From positions 1-33,673 of the forward strand of contig RGBY01000003.1 in NCBI GenBank assembly GCA_009919445.1: a DNA stretch of 33,673 nt. The letters run 5' to 3'. Each line of letters opens with the position of its first letter. Position 1 is the stretch's first letter. The position numbers and the translations under genes are program-made. Below, piece by piece: positions 33,247 through 33,673 of the stretch. The notes under the pieces were generated by a model. The model saw nothing but the letters and a program-made list of their open reading frames with translations, made no database searches and was not told where the DNA came from. Source of the DNA: Planctomycetia bacterium. Lineage in GTDB: Bacteria > Planctomycetota > Planctomycetia > Pirellulales > UBA1268.

Positions 33247-33317
33247 CTACCCGGCTAGGATTCGAACCTAGACAAAGGGAACCAAAATCCCTTGTGCTAC
33301 CGTTACACCACCGGGTA
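33247..33317 (-). tRNA. tRNA-Gln (anticodon TTG)
   Basis: A 71-nt cloverleaf on the minus strand. The acceptor TACCCGG pairs with CCGGGTA over 7 bp. The D-arm is GTGT/GCAC, the anticodon stem AGGGA/TCCCT with loop TTTTGGT (anticodon TTG, reading CAA), and the T-stem CTAGG/CCTAG with loop TTCGAAT. The discriminator base is G. CCA is not encoded (CTT follows), so it must be added by the nucleotidyltransferase. A T6 tract lies shortly downstream on the same strand. Confidence 0.95.
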
Positions 33318-33519
33318 TCGCTCGCCGAGTATAGCGAGATTGCCCAGCCCTTGCGTCGGCTGCGTATGGCAGTCGTTTGGCCAGCCCCAGCCAAGTCGTC
33401 TGGAGGGCTTATCTCCGCAAACCAATCCCTTGCGGTCACTACAGATGATGGCAGCATTCCCCGTTCCTCGAAGCGCCGCTTGCGAAGGATCGGTTCCTCC
33501 GTTTTGGGCCGATTTCGCC

Positions 33520-33673
33520 CTAAACACGCCTAATAACAGCCGCAAGAAAAGAGCCTGCAGATTCGCCGGTGTCGTCAAGAAATGCAGAGAGACCTGAGAA
33601 ACTCAGGGGCTTGTCGCTCGTGTCATCTGGTTGATCCATGGCCCGATCAGCGGTCACCTGCGAACGAGGAGGG
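33520..33673 (-). CDS. unidentified protein, C-terminal fragment at the window edge
   Basis: A frame open from the right edge on the minus strand ends at TAG 33520-33522 and gives about 50 residues. They end in S-F-L-A-A-V-I-R-R-V, and an Asp/Ser-rich part precedes this. Codon choice is like that of its neighbours and no stop interrupts it, but 50 codons can stay open by chance. An in-frame ATG within it could instead be the start of a very short protein. No family is recognised. It would be followed by the tRNA on the same strand. Confidence 0.4.
   Translation of the reverse strand, partial: PPRSQVTADRAMDQPDDTSDKPLSFSGLSAFLDDTGESAGSFLAAVIRRV

Noticed and set aside
1..33673. CRISPR arrays, insertion sequences, prophage or toxin-antitoxin genes
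   Set aside because: No regularly spaced repeats, transposase motifs, long terminal inverted repeats or phage genes were seen on either strand.

Overview
The window looks like chromosomal DNA of a planctomycete, probably Pirellulales-like (inference). The strongest marker is the adjacent pair of a DUF1587/1592/1588/1585 cytochrome-c-type protein and a DUF1552 (HxxSHH) protein. Twin-arginine-tagged Gfo/Idh/MocA proteins, poor Shine-Dalgarno use, moderately high GC and outer-membrane assembly lipoproteins (BamD-like, LptE-like) agree with this. No phage, insertion sequence, CRISPR array or other mobile element was seen.

Layout. 1-3445 (+): the end of a polyprenol-phosphate mannose synthase-like glycosyltransferase, a phosphofructokinase, and acetyl-CoA synthetase closed by a hairpin. 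3560-7478 (+): the DUF1592/DUF1552 exported pair. 7437-10776 (-): a GntR-type regulator with two winged helices, translationally coupled to two tandem, paralogous, exported Gfo/Idh/MocA proteins that lack the usual EKP motif. 11075-13579 (+): a long U32 peptidase-family (RlhA-like) protein with two four-cysteine clusters. 13592-14278 (-): a PAS-AraC regulator. 14476-15534 (+): thioredoxin reductase with insertions. 15589-16731 (-): carA. 16969-17685 (+): a stand-alone NAD(P)H-hydrate epimerase.

17871-31307 is one long block of thirteen genes, counting proA, all on the minus strand. In transcription order it runs purA, uppS, cdsA, phoH, 7TM-HD (pgpH-like), ybeY, a CorC/CNNM CBS protein, recO, a BamD-like and an LptE-like lipoprotein, folP, proA. 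Most junctions are 1-11 bp gaps or 1-4 bp overlaps. The block joins purine and folate metabolism, envelope lipid precursors, outer-membrane assembly, RNA maturation and DNA repair. It combines neighbours known from the Bacillus phoH-yqfF-ybeY-recO cluster with the proteobacterial ybeZ-ybeY-ybeX order.

The right end (+) has an RluA-type pseudouridine synthase that appears broken by an internal deletion with a frameshift, then a DoxX-like membrane protein. A tRNA-Gln(TTG) and the last 50 codons of an unidentified gene lie on the minus strand.

No convincing new multi-gene system was found. The most unusual items are the EKP-less Gfo/Idh pair with its double-winged-helix regulator, the broken RluA gene, and several departures from active-site signatures (PurA P-loop, CdsA signature, YbeY third ligand). 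No stretch of 300 bases or more lacks a gene; the longest gaps (10777-11074, 31308-31572, 28042-28246, 33318-33519) hold little beyond a candidate promoter and small hairpins.
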